A stretch of DNA of 64,000 nt from Micractinium sp. NFX-FRZ (Eukaryota; Chlorophyta; Trebouxiophyceae; Chlorellales; Chlorellaceae), in NCBI GenBank assembly GCA_029339195.1, contig JAPTJF010000046.1:1-64000 (forward strand), in the 5' to 3' direction. The position numbers and the translations under genes are program-made. The notes below the pieces were generated by a model. It was not told the DNA's origin and did not search any database. It saw nothing but the letters and a program-made list of their open reading frames with translations. Shown here in pieces: positions 10,519 to 20,365 of this stretch; the stretch's first letter is position 1; each line of letters starts with the position of its first letter.

Positions 10519-12527
10519 ATGGAGTCCTTGGGCCGCGAGGATATTGAGAGGTGAGCGGCGCGCATTGTATTAGCGAGAGTCAACCTCACGGCCGATTGGA
10601 GCCGCCCGAGGGGCGTGCCGCCCCGCTGATGACCTGCGATTCTCCTGCGCTGCGTGCAGGCTCATGTTCTTTGAGCAAGCGCGGGAGCAGGCGGAGCGCG
10701 ACTTCAAGGCAAACGACAAGGATGCATTGGTGAGCACAGAACCAAGGGGGGCTGGCATGTTGCCGGGTGGCGGCGGCGGCGGCAGCGCCCACACCAGCCT
10801 CGGCCGCCTCTTACCAGGGCTCAGCGCTTGCGCTGGCAGGAGGGACCCACCCGTCAAACCCTTTGCGCTATCATCTTGCGAGGGCTGCCTGCACTCACCT
10901 TTGCTTCCACCACCTCACCCCCTCAACAGCCCCGCCCCTCACCCACCGATTTCACCCACCCTCTGCCCCCGCCGCCAGGCCCTCACCAAGTGGGGCGGCG
11001 CGCTGCTGGAGCTGGCCCACTTCCGGCAGGGGGCCGAGGCCTATGAGATGATTGATGAGGCGATCGCCAAGTTTGAGGGGGCGCTAACCCTGGATGCGGG
11101 GCGCCACGACGCGCTGTGGTGCCTGGGCAATGCCTACACCAGCCAGGGCTTCCTGTCGGCGGAGACCGCTTCGGGTGAGGGGGACGGAAGGGCGCGCACT
11201 GCAGCGGTGGGATGTGCGTGCGGATGGTGCGCAGGCGCCAGCGGTGCTTCCACGGAACCAATCCCAACTAGCTACTACTGAACCGCCCTACCGCCCGCCC
11301 GCCTTGCAAGACACACCGCGAAGCCCTGCTCCCTACTGCCCCTGCCCCACCCTTGCTTCCACCTTGCTCATCCAATGGGTGCTCTGAGGAGGCTGGCAGC
11401 TGGTTCTGGGACGCTATTTTGACAGTCCCCCCCTTCGCCCTCCCCTCCGTTCCTGGCCTCGCTCCCTCCCCTCTCCCCCTCCCTCCAGCCAACAGCTGCC
11501 TTGAACTGCCGGGCGACTGCTTCACAGCAAGTCAGTGTCTGTGAGCTGTCAACTCACTCATGCACATGCACCCCCGTCCACGTCCCCCCTCGCCCCGCAT
11601 GCTTTGATTGCAGCCAACGGCTACTTTGAGCGGGCGGGGGAGTGCTTCCGCAAGGCGGTGGACCTGGAGCCTGCCAACGAGTCCTACCGCCGCGCGCTGG
11701 AGATGTCGTCAAAGGCGCCGCAGGTGGGTGGTGTGAGCACGCTAGATTTGGGGTGTCCCTCCTGCCGCCCTTGTCACGTGCTGCGCGCTGGAGATGCCGT
11801 CAAAGGCGCCGCAGGTGGGCCCTCCGCCTGCATGGTGTGAGCGCGTGACCATGAGTTTGGCACGACAGCTGCAGTGCGTCTGCTCCGTCACCTTCGTAAG
11901 TGGGGTGCCAAAGGGCTTGTCTGGTGCCCCCCACCCCCCTCCCCTGTCCTGAATCGGATGCCAACATGTCTAGCCTTGTTTGGCGCCCTCCCATTTTGCT
12001 CTGCAGCTGTACCAGGAGCTGCAGAGGCAGCTGCAGGCGGCAAACGCCGGCGACTCGCCACGCTCCGAGCCGCGCGGCGCCGCAGCCAGCAAGCAGGTGC
12101 GTGGCGCGGCAAGCAAGTATGCAAGCAAGAGGCGGCTGCTTTGCCACTGCGGCATGTGCTGGCACGCCTTGAGTGGCACACGGCGGGGTACGCCCATCTG
12201 TGTCAGGGGCCCTGCCTGCCTGGCGCCCATGTTAACCTGGCGCGCCTCCCCATTGCCTCCACGACGCACAACTGCGCCGTTGGCCAGCCCAGCAGCCTGC
12301 AAGCCCTCCGCCGTTCTCATGTTCGCCTCATGTCGCCTGTCGCGCGCCTGCCGCCCACCCGCCCCTTCCCACCGTTTTGCCCCCTGCTCACCCCCGCTTC
12401 CCTGCAGAAGGCTGGCGGCGTGAGCGACTTCTGGTACGACGTGGGCGGCTGGGTGTGCCTGGTGGGCATTGTGTTTGGAGTGGCGGCGCTCTCCCGCACC
12501 GCTGCCGCCAGCGGCCCCTCAGCCTGA
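10519..12527 (+). CDS. TOM20: Mitochondrial import receptor subunit TOM20 (plant type)
   Basis: Six exons: 10519-10550, 10660-10729, 10979-11174, 11614-11723, 12007-12096, 12408-12527; 205 residues. TOM20 sits in the mitochondrial outer membrane and binds presequences of imported proteins. The plant/green-algal form is tail-anchored, opposite to animal/fungal TOM20, and this protein matches it. After the N-terminal helix (LMFFEQAREQAERDFKAND) come TPR-like helices with the family motifs ALTKWGGALLELAHF, DEAIAKFEGALTLDAG, ALWCLGNAYTSQGFL and ECFRKAVDLEPANESY, then the conserved SSKAPQLYQEL. The last exon has a hydrophobic anchor (WVCLVGIVFGVAALS) close to the C-terminus. Introns 3 and 4 contain decayed copies of both edges of exon 4. 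Confidence 0.95.
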
Positions 12528-14343
12528 CCCAGCCCAGCCCAGCTAGCCTGCTGGCAGCGTGCCAGCGTGCCAGCCGGCCAGCCAGCCAGCCGCGCCGCCT
12601 GTGGCGCAGGTAGAGCAGGCAAAGGCAGGTCGTGTGGCGTGCAGGCAGGCTGGCTGCAGCAGGCTGGCGGCGCCCGTTTTGTTGTCCTCCACCCTCCAGC
12701 CCTGACCGACGTGCTTTGCTTGTTTTGAGCCCGCCCCCCACTGTTGATGCTTTTCCCCAGACACAAACATGCATGTCCACGCTACGCACATCGACTGCTG
12801 TTGTTTCCTGCTCTTGTTGTTTCCTCTTCCCCTCACTCTCTCTCCTTCTCTACCCCTTGCCACCGCTCCCGACATGCCTGCGCTCTCCTTTCTCTGTCCT
12901 AGCATGCAAACACCCTCTCCCCGCCACTGCCAGAGCAGCTAGAGCAGCATGCGAGCACAGCAGCCCATGGTAGGTGTGTTGGCCGAGCACTCGTGTCACG
13001 GTGTGGTAGGGTATGGGCAGGCGTCTGTGCACACAGTGTGAGCAGGCGTCTTACAGTGGGCAGGCAGGCTTGCAGCTTCAAATGAAATGGCAATGGAGTG
13101 ATGAACAGCTGGCAAGGGAGAGCTAGAATGGGGAAACACAGCTGACAGGAAGGATGGCACCTTGTGTGTTCACACGAAAGTGAAGACATTTGTTGGTTTG
13201 TTGTACTAGTAATGAAATGGGGGGGGACTGTAGTGGATCAAATGGGAACGCCCAGACAGCATCGTGAGACTGCGATTGGGCTGTATGGATTGCGAGATGG
13301 GGGCATCAGCATGATGAGATGTGCACAGAGGGCGGGCGGCACGGATCAGGGTGCGTGGCCAGGGCTGAACGCTCAGGAGGGTGGGATCTGTATGGGTCGA
13401 CTGCGTCGATATTGGGGGGCATCGCCATGGGAGGAGGTGCACAGAGGGCGCACAAGGGGCGGGGAGCGGGCATTCATCGGTGGTTTAAGCATTCGAGGGA
13501 CAAGAATTGGGGAGGCAAGGTCTGCAGGCGGTGTGCTGCTCCCAAAAGGTGCACCGAGGGGCGGTGCATGGTGGCGTAGCAAGGAGGCGGGTCTGGGGGG
13601 CGTTCGAGGCGAGAGGGGCGCTCAACAAGGGGTTGGCGTTGGGAAGTCTCGTGCGCAAGGATGTGAGAGGCGGGGCTGTGAGGCCGCACTGTGCATTGGG
13701 GCATGGGGGGGCAAGGAGAGAGAAACGAAACAGGCTGCGGGTGCAGAAAAATGGTTGGGGCCCGGGGGTGGCGTGGGCGGAGACGTGCGTGAATAAAATG
13801 AAGGCCAGCGGGATTTCGCTGCCTTGAAGGGGTATCAATGGATTGCGGGGGAGGGACAAGGTGGGCGGTCGCGCCCGGCAGGCAGGAAAGGGAGGCCGGG
13901 TGTCATTGGCCCCTGCCTGGTTGCCTGCCGTACGCTCCGGCCGAGCGGGCGCAGGCATGTGCGCCGCCGTCGCAAGGTCAACAGGCGCGTTGCTGTTGCA
14001 AGGTGGGTGGGGGGGGCAAGGCCCAGACGCTCTAAAGGTCTTGGTCGGGAGATGGCAGAGGTCCAGGGGGTGGCAGATGAGCGGGCCCACACACGAAGCA
14101 GGACTGTGGCTAGCGTCACCGCTTGCGTGCTCGCTTGGACTGCCTGCTGGGCATGCGGCCAACCAGGGGCGAGCTCATGAGTTGCATGGCAAGCAGCAGC
14201 AGCAGCAGCAGCAGCAACTTCAAAGCAACACCAATCGGGGATGCCTGGGGCGCACAGTCAGCGCCACCCGCGCGGCCACACACTCTCAGGGCGGGCCTCC
14301 CCACGGCCGGCGCTTGCGCCCTCTCACCCACCCTCCCACCCAC
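12528..14343. other. Intergenic region with a G-rich low-complexity stretch
   Basis: The first ~600 bases are probably TOM20 3' UTR (cagc-rich runs, then CT-rich sequence). From 13160 to 13800 the plus strand is strikingly G-rich, with loose repeats of 'gtgcacagagggcg' and 'ggggcggtgcatgg'. One frame stays open (13164-13796) but its predicted protein has no recognisable fold and it lacks splice or start support. A CAG tract lies at about 14191-14215. Confidence 0.5.
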
Positions 14344-15180
14344 TCACCGAGCATTCTGCGGGCAACGGCCCTCGCCATGCTCGCTGGTGGGGCTCTCCCA
14401 CTGCCTCTCTGGCTGGTCCTGCTGCCGCTGGGGCTCCAAGGTGCCCGCAAGGGGGTGCGGTGCCGCTGCTGGCGGCACCGCAGGCGCCGGGGGCACCAGA
14501 GCCACTGCTGCGGGGGGCCCAGCAGCGGCCGCTCCAGCCGCAGCTGCTAGGGGTGCGGTGGGAAGGCCCAGCAGGCCTGCACCTGGCTGCAGCTGCGGCT
14601 GTGGGTGCAGCCACTGCGGGTGCAGCTGCGGCTGTGGGTGCAGCCATTGCGGGTGCAGCCACAGAGAGATGGCGGTGGCTAGCTGTGCGGCCGCGAGGAT
14701 GCCAGAGGCGTGGCGCTGCGTCGCTGGTTCTGCCGACGCCAGCCACTGCAGCAGCAGCGGCGGGTGCTCTGGCTGTGGCGCTGTCTCTCCAGAGGCTTCT
14801 AGCAACTGGGCTTCTGAGCTGCTGTCGTCATCCCCAGGTGCGCCACCGCCGCTAGTATCGCAGCTGCTGCCGTCAGCAGAGCCGGCGGCAGGGGACCCGG
14901 CGGGTGCACCGCCGTCACCAGCCTCTGCACTGCGCTGGCTCCTGCCGCTTGCGCCACCAGTGGAGCTGATGGCGGCTACAGGCTGGCGCTGCATCTTCCT
15001 GGCGCAGCAGCGGAGAAAGCCTCGCCTGCGAGGGCGCAAAAGGAGGAGCGCGCCCAGGGCGGCGCACCACACAAACGGGAGGGTTGGCCGTCCGGGACGC
15101 GTATCCTGGTAGCTTGGACCCGTTGGGTGGCCGAAAATACCTGTGGTGCTAGTGGCAGACAAGTTGTTGAAAAGTTTCAA
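14344..15180 (-). CDS. Hypothetical low-complexity protein with an N-terminal membrane segment
   Basis: Open frame of 278 residues starting MKLFNNLSATSTTGIFGH. Near residues ~33-50 there is one hydrophobic segment (LPFVWCAALGALLLL) followed by basic residues (RPRRRGFLRCCARKMQR), as in a single-pass anchor. The remainder is Ala/Ser/Pro/Gly-rich. It includes an acidic-Ser patch (PGDDDSSSEAQ) and a tandem HPQWLHPQPQL repeat, encoded by a ~27-base direct repeat (about 14590-14665). A GTGAGT sequence two bases before the stop could be a donor to a tiny terminal exon, so the true C-terminus is unsettled. No family is recognised. Confidence 0.5.
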   Translation of the reverse strand: MKLFNNLSATSTTGIFGHPTGPSYQDTRPGRPTLPFVWCAALGALLLLRPRRRGFLRCCARKMQRQPVAAISSTGGASGRSQRSAEAGDGGAPAGSPAAGSADGSSCDTSGGGAPGDDDSSSEAQLLEASGETAPQPEHPPLLLQWLASAEPATQRHASGILAAAQLATAISLWLHPQWLHPQPQLHPQWLHPQPQLQPGAGLLGLPTAPLAAAAGAAAAGPPAAVALVPPAPAVPPAAAPHPLAGTLEPQRQQDQPERQWESPTSEHGEGRCPQNAR

Positions 15181-15789
15181 GGTTTCGTTATTAGCTTTCA
15201 GGCCTCACCTTCTGCAGATGGTTCAAAGCTCCTAAGGAGCGCATGCCGCGAGGCGTGCGGCGAATAAGGTGCCAGAGCTTGGGCGGCTGGAGGCCGTGTC
15301 AGCCCCCTCACGTGCCCCGTCAGCAAGAGTCCCGTCAGCCGCGTTGTGCCTCTTGCCCAGGCTATGAAGAACAAAATAATGACGAAATGCTGACAGTGAT
15401 GTTGGATATACGCCGATAGGCTACTGGCTCGCACTGTTCTTCAGACTGAGTGTTCAGGCCACACAGCAAACTGGTCAATACAGGCGGAGTGCAGGGTGCG
15501 GCAGTTGTACCCGACGGCCGGGACGAGAGCTGGTCGGAGAGGGTGCCAGCTGTGCGGCTTTGGGCAGCGCACCGCTCTGCCCACTGCCCTATTTGGTTCT
15601 GCTTCACATGTTAGATCAGCTTCCGCTATACACATACAATGCCACACATCACCACCTACTTGACGTGTGCCGCCGCCGGCGGCGGCCTGCGTGCACCCTG
15701 CATTATCATTACGTGAGCTGGCCATAAGAAAGCCCTCCCTCTGTGCTGGCCAACATTTCATTTTTTCCCTGTCCCACGTCTTTAGGGCA
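15181..15789. other. Divergent intergenic (shared promoter) region
   Basis: About 600 bases between the minus gene starting at 15180 and the plus gene starting at 15790. Part of it is less GC-rich than its surroundings (about 15360-15430 and 15600-15660). No TATA box or gene is supported. Confidence 0.4.
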
Positions 15790-17658
15790 ATGGGGCCCAC
15801 ACAGAACCTCGAGGGGGAGGTGCGAGCCATCCCGCTGCACTCGTCTGCTCGGAGCGGCGGCGGCGGCCAAACGCATGTGACAGTTGTAGGCGTAGTCCCA
15901 GCACCTCCTGCCGACGTCTTTAGCATCTTCGCAGAGCCTGCGGTCCACGGTTCTGTTTTCTCTGACGTCAAGGTCTGGGCAGGAGCGCTGCGCTTGCTCT
16001 CCTGTCGGCAGGCTGTCGGAAATCATAGCGGGATTCAATTGATGCCGCGACTCGCCCAGCCAGGTGCCTTCCGCGCAGCTGCCTGCGGCGGGCACCACCG
16101 CCCTGCTGGACAGGCGGTTGTGCACACGTGTGCGCCCTCTTCTTGTGGCGTCCCCCACCGCCACAACCCACCCTAAACTTCCCTGCCCTTTCCTCCCCAT
16201 GGCCATTGCGCTTCAGTCCGTCAAGGAGCTGGGGCGCACGCAGCTGCAGCGGGCGGGTGGCAGTGGGGACGTGCTGTCGCAGCTGAAAGTGGAGCAGGTA
16301 GGCAGCCGCCGCCACTGCCGGAGCCACGTTGGTCTGCTGTGTCCACAGCTAGCAAGCATGCACATCAGCTTTGCTTTGCGTTGGCAATGCTTCACCTGCT
16401 GCCGGCAGCGATATGCGGCTTCAAGCGCCGACCCTCGCTGCTGGCGGCGGGGGCGGCAGCTGCCTGCGTAGGTTGGGCAGGCCACTCCCTGAGGCCTCCC
16501 CTGCCCGAGACCCCGCCTGCCCGCTTCCGCTGAACACTCGGTCTCCTCCGGCTTTCGCTGCACCCCGCAGGTGGCGCGCGTCAATGTCCTGCGTGTTCCC
16601 GTCGATGCCCGCATGACGGTCCAGCTGGACTGCAACCACACCACAAAGCAGGTGGGTGGGTGGGAGGGAGGGAGGGTGGGTGAGGTGAGGTGAGCGAGTG
16701 ATGAGTGGCGCTTGCAGCCAGCAGGGCTGGCGCTTTCTGGCCTGCCTAGGTCGCCAGGCGGGGTCCGATCCTTGAGTCGCATCCCTGCCTGCAATCAGCC
16801 AAGCAGGCGGGCGCCCTCCGTCCAAGTCCCCACCCCGCGCCACATGTGTTTCTGTCTAAACTGCATGCTCCCCACCCCCTGGCCGCATGCGTGGTGCCCA
16901 GGTGCGGCTGCGCCTGCTGCGGGGCAACACCTTCATGAAGCGGTACGAGGGCACAACAACAGTGATCGGGTTCACGCCTGGCTGCAACGACGGCAGCACC
17001 GCAGCTGGCCTGCCGCCCGGGCTGGCCGAGGCGCTGGGCCACGACTGCTGGCGCCAGGTGTCAGAACAGCTGGACCTGCTGCACACCGCCAGCAGCAGCA
17101 GCAGTGCTAGCGGTGCCAGCAGCAGCACCGTCGGCGGCAGCAGCATGCAGCTCGTGCACCCCGCCGCACCCCGCCGCGGCAAGCTGGCACGGCGGCAGCA
17201 GCACCCGCGGCAGCAGCAGCAGCAGGAGCACTCTCTTGTCATCATGCAGCAGAAGCTGCAGCCGGCGCTGCGCCCGCCGCCTGGGCTTGCTGGCATGGTG
17301 CGAGGTGAGCACTCAGGAGCTGCGGTGGCGGCTGCAGGGCTGCTTGGGAACTCTCTCCCTGGCACCCCGCCGCTGCTCTGGGACTGCTGGCAAGGCGCCG
17401 AGCCGTGCACTGCCTTCCAGGTGCCTGCGCTGCCCTTTTCAACCTGCTGCACTGCCTTTCACCTGCCCTGTTCCTACCCCGCCCCCTGCAGGCCAGGTGC
17501 GCCGCCAGTTTGAGCGCATGTTTGCCGACCTTCACCGTGCCTGCCAGGCGGCGGCCGTGGCAGCGCCCCGGCCCCCGCCCTCCCTGTATGGCCAGTTTGG
17601 CAGCTGGCTGTGTAGCCACCCCCTGATGGCCCTGGGAGCGCCGTCGGACCTGCAGTGA
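15790..17658 (+). CDS. START/SRPBCC-like domain protein
   Basis: Five exons: 15790-15972, 16217-16297, 16571-16651, 16902-17304, 17492-17658; 304 residues with consistent phases. The first ~130 residues read like a helix-grip lipid-binding fold. A beta strand (THVTVVGVVPAPPADVF) runs into the amphipathic helix SIFAEPAVHGSVFSDVKSV, then alternating strands (ARVNVLRVPVDARMTVQLDC, VRLRLLRGNTFMKRYEGT). This layout is typical of START/polyketide-cyclase-type proteins, an inference from pattern only. The middle (residues ~190-250) is Ser- and Gln-rich. The C-terminal exon has a helix (QVRRQFERMFADLHRACQAA) and an aromatic tail. The exon 1 donor is the weak GTCTGG. No clear transit peptide is seen; the ligand is unknown. 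Confidence 0.7.
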
Positions 17659-18154
17659 ACACAGGTACCTCGCGCCACTAGCCGGCTGAGCGTAAGCGCA
17701 TGACAGCTGCTGCAGTGGCTTCCACCTGCACGTCTCTGTGAGGCCCAGGCGTCAATCAGCCACCAGCCAACCAAACAAACCCTCTCCCTGTGCTCTTTCG
17801 CAATGTCCATTTCTTGTACACCGCTCCAATTCCTTTTGTTCCATAAACCGACTTCGTCAACCATTCTTTCCTTGGAGGATTTGCCTCCCCCACCAGCCCC
17901 TCTGTACACTTGCACCCGTGCCTGGCTTGCACGCTGTTGCCGCTCTTTCAGGAGCTTACGCTTGCCTCCACTCATCCCTCCCTCTTTTTTCGTGCCATAG
18001 CAGCAATGGTACCCTGCCCATGCCATGCTTCACATGAAGCGTTCCCCTACCGTACATACCCTCCCTGCACACACTCCTCTCCCTTGCCTTTCTGTCGCTT
18101 GCCGCATGCTGCATGCGTGCACAGGCAGGTGCACCGCCTCCCTGTTGGCCAGTT
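17659..18154. other. 3' region of the START-like gene
   Basis: No gene seen. T/C-rich sequence from 17760 to 18110 is consistent with UTR and intergenic DNA. Confidence 0.4.
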
Positions 18155-18400
18155 CTGGCTTGTTACAAAGCAAGCAGCACAGAGCTCAGGGGTGCAACCG
18201 CAGAGCTGGGCCCGTGGTTGGCTCGGCGCACGGGGCGCATCACGCCCCACCAGTGGCAGCCCTCACTGGCTGTTTCGCCTGCTCCCAACCGGCAGCTGCC
18301 AGGCTGGCTGGATGACAGGCCACGTCACACCTTGGTGGCAGCACAGCCAGCGGCAAGGTATGCGTCTCAAGGTGGGCAGAAGCAGCTGCAGCCCACCACC
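18155..18400 (-). pseudogene. Decayed copy of the aldolase gene's 3' end and 3' flank
   Basis: This ~240-base stretch, directly behind the RING gene, resembles 20172-20420, which holds the last codons and 3' flank of the class II aldolase gene. Shared blocks include the cttgttaca(a/c)agcaagca segment, 'ctgccaggctggc(t/c)ggatg' and 'ggcaag(g/a)t...ctcaaggt'. Translated on the minus strand, the relic gives HLETHTLPLAVLPP where the real gene gives YLERHILPLAAAGTS. It also keeps the TTACA (minus-strand TGTAA) polyadenylation signal at 18163-18167, so it may now serve as the 3' end of the RING gene. Only the 3' portion is present. Confidence 0.65.
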
Positions 18401-18454
18401 TCACGTCGTTTGTCTGCAGCTGTCTCCACCTGACGGCGCAGCCGATGCGGCAGG

Positions 18455-19606
18455 TCATAGAGTGCCGCTTCCAGGTGCCACGGGAGCCAGCAGGGGAAAA
18501 GAGAAGCCGGCTGGGGGGCCACCTTCGGCGCGTTTAATAGCAGGCCCATCTGTGGCAGGCCCTGCGCTGGCTGCTGCCCCATCCTGTGCCTCTGCCTCTT
18601 CCTCTGCTGCCGCAGCAGCCAGCACGGCTGCCACTGCTGCCGCCGCCACTCCAGCCGCCACTGCCGCCACCTCTGCCGCTGCCTCTTGCTCCGCTGCCGC
18701 AGCCAGCACGGCTGCCACCGCTGCCGCCGCCACTCCAGCTGCAAGCACCTGCTCCGGCCAGCCCGCCCGGTACAGCAGCCAGCGCATCTCCTCCTGCTGC
18801 CGCGGCTCCGTGCATGGCTCCTGCTCAAGCTCAGCGGGCACTGCCCTGATTCGCGCCTCCATCTTTTCAGTCTTGGAATCCGCCTGTGCATCCGTCAGCT
18901 TCCGCTGCCAGCGCCACCTGAAAGCTGCTTCCGTTGCCCGCAGCAAGCGCATCTGCTCTGCCTGCTTCCGTTCCTCCTCCTCCCGCAGCAAGCGCATCTT
19001 CTCTGCCTGCTTCCGTTCCTCCTCCTCCCGTGCCAGCTGCTCCCGCCGGGCCGCCACCCTGTCTGCCGCAACCGCTGCCACAGCTGCCTGCAGCTTCAGG
19101 CTGACTCCCGGCGGGGTGTAGCTCAGGAATCCCGTGCACCCCGCCACCGGGCAGCGCGGGTTGTAGTCCTTGTGAAGGCGCTTGTGGTGGCAGTCCTTGC
19201 AGAATTCATGGCCGCAGGCACCTGCAGGGGTCGCAGGGCAGCGGGACCAGGAAAGCGAGCGCTCGTGTGAGCAGCGCCAGGCGGCGGCCCCGCCGCCGGC
19301 GTAACCAGGAGCAGCTGGCCCGTGCATGCAGCGCGCATGCGCTGTACTCGCTCTTTGGCGCACGGAATGAGTTGACTCACCCACGACTGGGTCCAACAGC
19401 ACTTCGCAACAGAGCAGGCAATCGACATCGAACAGGGGCTTGAAGGCAAACAGAGCGCCTGGGCCGCCTGACTCATCGGGCGGCGTCTCCTTCATCGCTT
19501 CCAATGCGTTTGCGGCCATATCTACTGTCGGGATTTCCATACCGGGCTCTGTATGCACCGCGTGGCGCAACGTCGGCGTGCTTACGTGCAGCGACACCGC
19601 TTGCAA
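18455..19606 (-). CDS. RING-finger (C3HC4) E3 ubiquitin ligase-like protein with Ala-rich coiled-coil tail
   Basis: Two exons, 19606-19381 and 19221-18455; 330 residues. The splice joins PVV to GACGHEFC and completes a RING: C-L-L-C, ten residues, C-G-H-E-F-C, two residues, C, thirteen residues, C-P-V-A-G-C. This fits C3HC4 ligands for two zinc ions. Behind it is a charged coiled coil with a 15-residue tandem repeat (KMRLLREEEERKQAE). Further on, a ~28-residue Ala/Val repeat beginning GVAAAAVAAVLAAAA occurs twice. RING proteins usually recruit E2 enzymes for ubiquitination; the substrate is unknown. The start at 19606 is the most upstream ATG of the frame; MEIPTVDM a little downstream is an alternative. 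Its 3' UTR appears to be the aldolase relic. Confidence 0.82.
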   Translation of the reverse strand: MQAVSLHVSTPTLRHAVHTEPGMEIPTVDMAANALEAMKETPPDESGGPGALFAFKPLFDVDCLLCCEVLLDPVVGESTHSVRQRASTAHARCMHGPAAPGYAGGGAAAWRCSHERSLSWSRCPATPAGACGHEFCKDCHHKRLHKDYNPRCPVAGCTGFLSYTPPGVSLKLQAAVAAVAADRVAARREQLAREEEERKQAEKMRLLREEEERKQAEQMRLLRATEAAFRWRWQRKLTDAQADSKTEKMEARIRAVPAELEQEPCTEPRQQEEMRWLLYRAGWPEQVLAAGVAAAAVAAVLAAAAEQEAAAEVAAVAAGVAAAAVAAVLAAAAAEEEAEAQDGAAASAGPATDGPAIKRAEGGPPAGFSFPLLAPVAPGSGTL

Positions 19607-20365
19607 GAAGACGAAAACGACCTAAAAACTGTTTGCAAATGGCTGGGTACCTCGAGGAGGCCCCATCTGGCTGAGCCCATGCCACCTGGCGGTGCCTATG
19701 TGGCGGCCGGCGGGTGAGCCAGCGGGTGAGGCGGTGAGTCTGCTGCGCCAGTGCGATTCATTAACGCGCACTGCTTTGCCACCATCGTTGACGGTCCCTT
19801 CGTGCATCTAGAATGTTCACGGATACCCATGGTTTCCGGCGGGTGGCGCAGCCAGGCGGGTGCTGCGGCTGCACGGCGCCCTGCCCTGCTCCTGACATGT
19901 TGCTCCTGCATGCATGCATCATATGTTCTTGCCCAACCAGCGGACGGGCTGGGCCCCATGACTTGATGCCCCTTCATTGTTGTTTCAGCCCGAAACAACG
20001 GCGAACGGGCTGTTCCTGAAGGCCCCAGCCCCACCGCTGCGGCACCGTGGAGCCGCCTCCAGGTCTGGGCACGCCCAGGATCTCAGGCAGGCATCCAGCA
20101 TCGCTGTGGGAGCCGTGTGCAGTACCTTGGAGGTAGCTACCACCTCGGCAGCACCTGAAAGGTGCACAGGACTGTCTTGTTACACAGCAAGCAACACACG
20201 GCTTAGGAGTGCAACCTCCGGGCTGGCTGGGCAGACAGGCAGCATCACCCGCCCGTGGCACCCATAAAGGGCTGCTCACCATCCACCGGCACCTGCTGCC
20301 AGGCTGGCCGGATGCCCAGGCCACGCCACAGCCCCCCCGTGCCAGCGACACAACTGCCTGCAGCA
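19607..20365. other. Intergenic region between RING and aldolase genes
   Basis: Holds the RING promoter side and the aldolase 3' UTR. TTACA at 20180-20184 is the minus-strand TGTAA polyadenylation signal of the aldolase gene. No other gene seen. Confidence 0.5.
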
